Shown: one piece after another, positions 28,088 to 28,716 of the stretch
How the letters are laid out: the number at the start of each line of letters is the position of its first letter
Numbering within the stretch: position 1 is the first letter of the stretch
Assembly: GCA_905210875.1 (NCBI GenBank)
Contig: CAJLYN010000005.1
Location: 1-28,716 of the forward strand
Reading direction: 5' to 3'
DNA length: 28,716 bases
Source: an uncultured Bacteroides sp.
Lineage (GTDB): Bacteria > Bacteroidota > Bacteroidia > Bacteroidales > UBA11471
The notes under the pieces: model-generated
What the model saw: the letters and a program-made list of their open reading frames with translations, nothing else
Database searches by the model: none
What the model was told of the DNA's origin: nothing
Position numbers and translations under genes: made by a program

Positions 28088-28356
28088 GGGAAGAAAACAA
28101 AGTTTTCATTTCCGGACTATGCCGAGCTGTTTCCTGTATTCTGAATGAAAGAGAAATATAGTAAAAGACAAGAATAGAAGCACAAAGTGTTCCCGAAGTT
28201 TTTTCGATATTTGATTAGCCGGTCCGTCTTGTCTTTACCGTAGTATGCCGATAAAATCAAGTTGATGTAGTAAAAAAGGCCATTCCTTTCTTTCCCGAGT
28301 TTAAGCAATCGAGAAAGGTCTATGATGTGTAGAATGGAAAAGTCGTGGAAAATCGC
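28088..28356. other. Intergenic stretch between dnaB and ispE promoters
   Basis: The gap between the dnaB and ispE start codons is 367 bases. Apart from the two promoters I see no gene. The open frame on the minus strand here runs back through ispE and has no family likeness. A weak 7-bp inverted repeat CCTTTCT/AGAAAGG (28285-28291 and 28312-28318) is the only structure noted; it has no U-tract. Confidence 0.5.
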
Positions 28357-28364
28357 TACCTTTG
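28357..28364 (+). promoter_or_regulatory. Predicted -7 box of ispE
   Basis: TACCTTTG matches TAnnTTTG and lies 25 bases before the ispE ATG. The start site would be near 28371. A -33 TTG is not evident. Confidence 0.55.
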
Positions 28365-28389
28365 TCCCACGGTTTCGAAAAAGAATTTT

Positions 28390-28716
28390 ATGATACGTTT
28401 CCCAAATGCCAAGATAAATCTCGGATTGCAGATATTGTCGCGTCGACCCGACAAATATCACAACATAGCCACGGTTTTTTATCCGGTAGGCTGGTGCGAT
28501 GCTCTCGAAGTAGTTCCATCCGAGGAGAGCGGTGATGGTTGCAATCTGCATCTTTCGGGATTGGCAGTCGACGGTCATATAGAGGATAATTTGGTAGTCA
28601 AGGCTTATCGGCTGTTGTCGCAACATTACACGTTGCCCGCAGTTGATGCCTATTTGCACAAAGCGGTTCCTTCGGGTGCAGGCTTGGGTGGAGGCTCGGC
28701 CGATGCCTCTTCCATG
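28390..28716 (+). CDS. ispE: 4-diphosphocytidyl-2-C-methyl-D-erythritol kinase, partial
   Basis: 109 codons from the ATG at 28390 to the right window edge, open throughout. IspE phosphorylates CDP-methylerythritol in the non-mevalonate isoprenoid pathway. It begins MIRFPNAKINLGLQIL then RRPDKYHNIATVFYPV, the family N-terminus with the Lys of AKINLGL and the YHxI/TVF substrate segment. The GHMP-kinase ATP loop PSGAGLGGGSADAS is at about 95-108, just before the window ends. The C-terminal part is not visible. It is divergent from dnaB, with its own -7 box. Confidence 0.95.
   Translation, partial: MIRFPNAKINLGLQILSRRPDKYHNIATVFYPVGWCDALEVVPSEESGDGCNLHLSGLAVDGHIEDNLVVKAYRLLSQHYTLPAVDAYLHKAVPSGAGLGGGSADASSM

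Overview
The window looks like part of a Bacteroidales (Bacteroidetes) chromosome. The evidence is the gene families (DUF3078, S46 dipeptidyl peptidase, a short serA-serC-DUF1015 cluster, a Fur-like gene next to purA, dnaB divergent from ispE) and repeated Bacteroidetes-type promoter boxes (TAnnTTTG about 20 bases after a TTG) with A/T-rich leaders. I see no plasmid, phage, IS element, CRISPR array, rRNA or tRNA. The genus is not decidable by eye.

Layout. (1) 1-2255, minus strand: a DUF3078 outer-membrane-like protein followed by a trypsin-like protease cut by the window edge. (2) 2359-6456, plus strand: pyrG-yidC, a terminator, then a small orphan lipoprotein that ends at a bidirectional terminator. 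(3) 6471-8642, minus: an S46 peptidase with the DPP11-type specificity residue. (4) 8730-16130, minus: a thiamin operon in transcription order promoter - TPP riboswitch - thiD - thiS - intrinsic terminator - tenI-like - thiE - thiG - thiC - HEAT-like gene - thiH - thiF. This covers both the thiazole branch (ThiS, ThiF, ThiG, ThiH, TenI-like) and the pyrimidine branch (ThiC, ThiD), with joining by ThiE. (5) 16198-18934, minus: an ECF sigma factor, a protein with an anti-sigma-like N-terminus, one membrane helix and a C-terminal beta-barrel, and a lipoprotein, closed by a terminator. (6) 18999-22411, minus: serC, serA and DUF1015, in which both serA and the DUF1015 gene carry a frameshift. (7) 22521-25666, minus: Fur-like regulator, purA, rarA. 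(8) 25794-28087, minus: dnaB and an AlkD-like gene, divergent from a partial ispE at the right edge.

The points most worth a second look are: the HEAT-like gene wedged inside the thiamin operon; a strong terminator inside that operon, where base composition also changes; an alternative pairing that could switch the TPP aptamer; two neighbouring frameshifts in serA and DUF1015; the sigma factor / trans-envelope barrel module; and a DnaB C-terminus that resembles the SSB C-terminal peptide. I found no unmistakable new multi-gene system. Most of the window is well-known housekeeping.
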